Part shown: in pieces, positions 59,336-64,000 of the stretch
Numbering within the stretch: position 1 is the first letter of the stretch
How the letters are laid out: each line of letters begins with the position of its first letter
Assembly (NCBI GenBank): GCA_032164295.1
Contig: JAJHTX010000003.1
Coordinates: forward strand, 3,534,001-3,598,000
Length of the DNA stretch: 64,000 bases
Direction: 5' to 3'
From: Inonotus obliquus
Lineage: Eukaryota; Basidiomycota; Agaricomycetes; Hymenochaetales; Hymenochaetaceae
Program-made: the position numbers and the translations under genes
Notes under the pieces: model-generated
Databases searched by the model: none
What the model was told of the DNA's origin: nothing
The model's input: only the letters and a program-made list of their open reading frames with translations

Positions 59336-60779
59336 AGTATAAGTGGAATACGAATATAAACGACGTATCTTCAACTTCCCTCTCAGTCCTGGAGTAAAAC
59401 ATACGCTGACCAATCCGAAACACTACTCGATAGTGGTTGTTGATGTTATAAAGGTCAGGAATAGTTTTGCCAAATGTCTGAAGTCGTATCCATATCACAA
59501 ATGTCGGTGCATGGTACATGAAATCTGTATCCAATGAGAATTTATTGTATCGACCAGTCTTACGACTGTGTTGCATACCTAAAGCAACTAAAACCTTACC
59601 AAGCACTTCAAACACAAGCCTAAGTATCCAAAGAGATTTGTGTAAATGTATAATCCTCATAATCTAACAATCCGCTTGCCTTTTTCATTTTATATAGTTC
59701 CATGGAAAGTAAATTTGTGCCATGCATAGAGTCGACTTGAATTGTAGCATGTCTACATAACTAAAATATTGATGTCTTTAATTTTTCAAGGCCCACAGAT
59801 GACATATGTAATGAATGAAAGAGCACCACAAGAATTTCAATTTTCTATATAAAAGCATTTTCCTTTCTTTCGTCTTGTATTCATCCAACATCCTTGTATG
59901 CGACTTAGTTGATCTTGTGAGTCTTATGACCATGTGATATGTTGACTAATAGATATAAATTAGCAAGCAATCTATACAAGGCAAAACATGCTTTGCGACT
60001 TTCTCCCGATGACCTCAGAGGTCTAATTGTATGAAGGTACATAGTGTATTTACATCTACAGAGTCACAAGAATAATATGGAACATATTCAGTTGAGGATT
60101 ATCATCGGCACATATACTTCCACGATATTGGTAGCATGAGTCATTTCTAGTTTCAATATTTATTATAGTGCAGAAGATCGGTGGTTTGCTCACAAACGGC
60201 ACAGAGCTGTGTTCGACAGACGACAACTATAAGAATTAGTTTCCCACCACCGGTTACGTAAAGAGTCACTTTCTCTTTCTAAGGCTAAGGAGGTATGAGT
60301 TTGTACTACACACCAGACCTAGCACCACCGTCGTTAATACTGACAAATTAACCAGAATCCTCGATTGACCTTGCACACTCAATTGGGATGACTGGTATTC
60401 CAGATAGGGCGTCGTAGCATATATGCCCGGGCCAGTGTGTGTATGGACTCTGCGAGATGCTGAACACAATCGAATGCAGCTCCTCAAGGACCTCAACTAA
60501 ACCGGCGATCTTGCGGTCGGGCCATTTCCGCCTCTCGGTGCCGCACAATAAGCAAGGACTCGGTCACCGCGTGCGACCTCGCCAACCCAAGATTTCTCTC
60601 ATATTGTGCATCTTTCTTTCCGGCGCCCGGGGGAACATCGTCAGTCGGTAAGACTGACCTGACTGGACCTCTCTGTTGTTTACTTTGCAAAGACTATTTG
60701 CAATGTGTACATGTGATTGCAGGCTGCATTTTCTTATCTCTCACCTCCCAAGTAATACGCCCCTGTGCAAATTCCATGC
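59336..60779. other. Intergenic, no gene recognised
   Basis: 1.4 kb, A/T-rich, with only short frames and no domain. A 15-base piece near 60000 (GACTTTCTCCCGATG) is the reverse of one at 33155, perhaps from old repeats. Confidence 0.5.
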
Positions 60780-61060
60780 TTGTAATAATTGCTTTACACC
60801 GTTTTGCACTGTTCCCATGGGATGATTGATAATAACTTTGCTCTGCGCTGTTCCCATACTTGGGTTGCTGCTTTGCGCTGTCCCATACACGGGATGATTA
60901 ATAATTACTTTGCTCTGCGCTGCTCCCATACTTGGGACGCTCTGTTTTGCTCTATTCCCATACTCGAAACGATTACTTTACTCTGTTTTGCGCTCTGTTC
61001 CTATACTTGGGGTAATTGCTTTTCTCTGTTCCCATACTTGGAATGATTACTTTGCACCTC
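60780..61060. repeat. Minisatellite upstream of orphan gene, copy 2
   Basis: Same unit type as 31330-31860 (CCCATACTTGGGATGATT with TTGCTCTGCGCTG), about seven imperfect units, at the same distance from the orphan ORF. Confidence 0.9.
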
Positions 61061-61369
61061 TTTCTTATCGCTCTCTGAAAGGAATTGCGGGTGCAATGAA
61101 AATGTCTTCGCTTGCCACCTGAGCAAAGTCCTCCATTGTTCGATACCAGTTATCTATAAAACCTGACAGCTTTCGACTGCAAGGAGGACAAAGAACAACA
61201 CCCGTCCCTTCACATCCTCATTGTCGTTGCGAGAATATCGTTAACAGTATCTTGGGAATGTCGGGAAACCGTCCAGCAGGCTATTATTATGCAAATCCGG
61301 GTTCATTAGGTTCCTTGCCAGGTGTATTAGACAGGATGGAGAATGAACGTGATCGGGTGATTCATAATC

Positions 61370-62414
<1,045 letters not shown>

Positions 62415-62913
62415 TCATAATCATCATCAAAACCTGAGGGAGGAGCTTCAGATCCCCGAGACTATAAAACTAAAGAGCTCCAACAGTAAGCAGTACAATG
62501 AAAACATATCTGCCCTGGTGAAGAAGATGAACAAATATAAAGGCGGAGAGTATAGAAGATTGAAACAGCAGGGAAAAATCACCACAACCATTGATGCAGG
62601 TGTAAATCTCCCCCTTGACCGTCTCATTGAAGTACAAGACCAAATGTACTCGGATCTACGCGCCACGATCCACGTACTTAAATACGGGGATCACGATGGG
62701 CTTCAAGAGTTGAACAACATTTGGGAAGCCGAGTTCGATTCTCAAACGCAAACTAGACTCGATTCGCTTAAGGCTAGATTTGGTCATATCGATAAGCTTA
62801 GGAGTGGAGCGAAGAAGGTGGCGAGAAAAATCACGAGCTCGAGCAGCGGAAGTCGTGGTCATGGGAAGCGAGGCGACGAGGAGCACCGTGCTTTACTTGA
62901 TGATGCGTCTTGA

Positions 62914-63332
62914 GAATATTCAGGGATTAGCCTAGACCTCATGTACGGCTTGGTATATGATTTCAACTAATATATCCCCTTTCTGCTGCCACAGCTCTAC
63001 CACAGTCATGTCAGTGGTCACAACTGCTGTGAGACATGCGTGAGCCCCGCGTCCGGTTCTCTTTCTTATGTATTGAACAACTGCGTAAGTAACATCCTTG
63101 CCCCGTTTGCGCTGCTTCTACCAATTGTGATTCTGCTCATGGAGTCGGACGTCGTCTTTTCAACCGGAACTTAGTCAGACCCAACGTTTTCAGACTAAAT
63201 TTAACGAGCACGCGACTCAAGGCACTAAGTGGCGATAATCGGGTGCTAAGGAGGGTGGAGGAGCGGAGCAACGAGAGCGCATCCATGGTGGCTCGAGATT
63301 TTCAAGATACTCTTACAACATCAATATAATTA
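62914..63332. other. Intergenic, no gene recognised
   Basis: About 420 bases. The first 60 (ATTCAGGGATTAGCC, CTCATGTACGG) match the 3' flank of the orphan gene at 32838. Nothing else is recognised. Confidence 0.5.
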
Positions 63333-64000
63333 TCATTTCTCTTCATTCTTCACATGTATTACATAGTATCTTTCAGCAACTCGAGGACCCAAGAGCTACC
63401 AGCGTGTATAAGTGAGCTGTGCACGAGAGCATGCCTATCTCGCTCAAAACGCCGTGTGGACAACACTCACGCTCTGCGACTACGGTGCCCAGAGGTATCA
63501 TAAAACCGTCGTCGGTGCCCTGCTCCCGGACGTGAGGTAGAAGCCTATTCTCATCGTACAGCACCGTGTAATGAGTCGCCTGCGCTATTCCTTGTGACGC
63601 TACATGGGCCTGCAGGTAGAAGTCAATGTTATACACTCTTGTCACACCCGGTCAACAACTGTGCCCGCCAGGGAGTGCGATGTCCTATCTGCTCCGAGTC
63701 CACTGTCGGGCAGAAGCGAATCTGATGACCCTTTGAGTAGATGATGTATGCAAGTTTTGGTTTGTCCGTGAGTTCGCCTGCTCTTCAGCGCCTCGATCTC
63801 CACCTTCACGGCGGTCTGCACGCCTATGCGGAAGATGAAGATGAGCTGTGGGAACGAATCCGTGTGATCGTGGTAGTCCATCATCTGCTCAGCGATCATT
63901 TCACCCAGATCAGTTACTACCTGTCAAACAGCATATCAACCATATGTACAGAGGTTTAAAATAATGCACGCACTAGCTATCCATCGGGCTGCATCTAAAC
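63333..64000 (-). pseudogene. Argonaute PIWI-domain relic, 5' part outside window
   Basis: On the minus strand, pieces of an Argonaute PIWI domain appear in the right order but in changing frames: VVTDLGEMIAEQMMDYHDHT, FPQLIFIFRIGVQTAVKVE, a GHQIRF piece in another frame, LLPDSGLGADRTSHSLAGTV, then a one-base shift, and VTRVYNIDFYLQAHVASQGI, AQATHYTVLYDEN. The usual catalytic-loop YRDGVSE appears as FRIGVQT, so the Asp is lost. At least two frameshifts lie in 63640-63725. A possible intron is at about 63929-63973. It is a decayed copy. The real end is unclear; a stop at 63333 is only a guess. Confidence 0.7.

Overview
The window is a fungal nuclear segment, most likely from an agaricomycete basidiomycete. 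The evidence is many 50-60 bp GT-AG introns, conserved fungal housekeeping genes, a DUF6698-type gene and a Plavaka/KDZ-type transposase-like gene (both families are, to my knowledge, basidiomycete expansions), and nested retroelements. I saw no rRNA, tRNA or CRISPR.

Bases 1-31000 are gene-dense and mostly ordinary. In order they hold: the 3' part of a TFIP11/Ntr1-type spliceosome-disassembly factor; RAD9 (9-1-1 clamp); a UbiA-family prenyltransferase; two small membrane-protein genes; a tandem ~3.5 kb duplication carrying RPS4 and a fast-diverging unknown ORF; TEL1 (ATM kinase, about 3,030 aa); and a STE20/PAK kinase. RAD9 and TEL1 both act in the DNA-damage checkpoint. RPS4 copy 2 is intact and copy 1 is broken at its 5' end. 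The membrane gene shows the reverse: copy 1 is intact and copy 2 is only a last exon.

Bases 31000-64000 are accessory and layered by insertions. A small orphan gene (32055-32837) with a minisatellite upstream has a paralogue at 61258-62913 with the same minisatellite. That paralogue is split by a 1,045-bp hAT-type element with a perfect 8-bp target duplication, which has captured pieces of a USP7/Ubp15-like deubiquitinase gene. A DUF6698 gene on the minus strand is cut in two by a complete 13,938-bp Ty3/gypsy chromovirus (35583-49520; 1,567-bp LTRs, 5-bp target duplication ATGAG). A Plavaka-type gene (50332-59335) carries two solo LTRs of two families, each with a 5-bp target duplication, plus two in-frame stops. 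A decayed Argonaute PIWI fragment ends the window.

The most unusual signals are in the retroelements. The LTRs themselves carry a ~260-codon ORF upstream of the LTR TATA box, and two otherwise different LTR families carry apparently related versions. The full-length element has a GGGAAAA slippery heptamer two codons before the gag stop, which would fuse Gag to Pol by a -1 shift. It also has three further ORFs, one of them a membrane-anchored coiled-coil protein in the position where env would lie.
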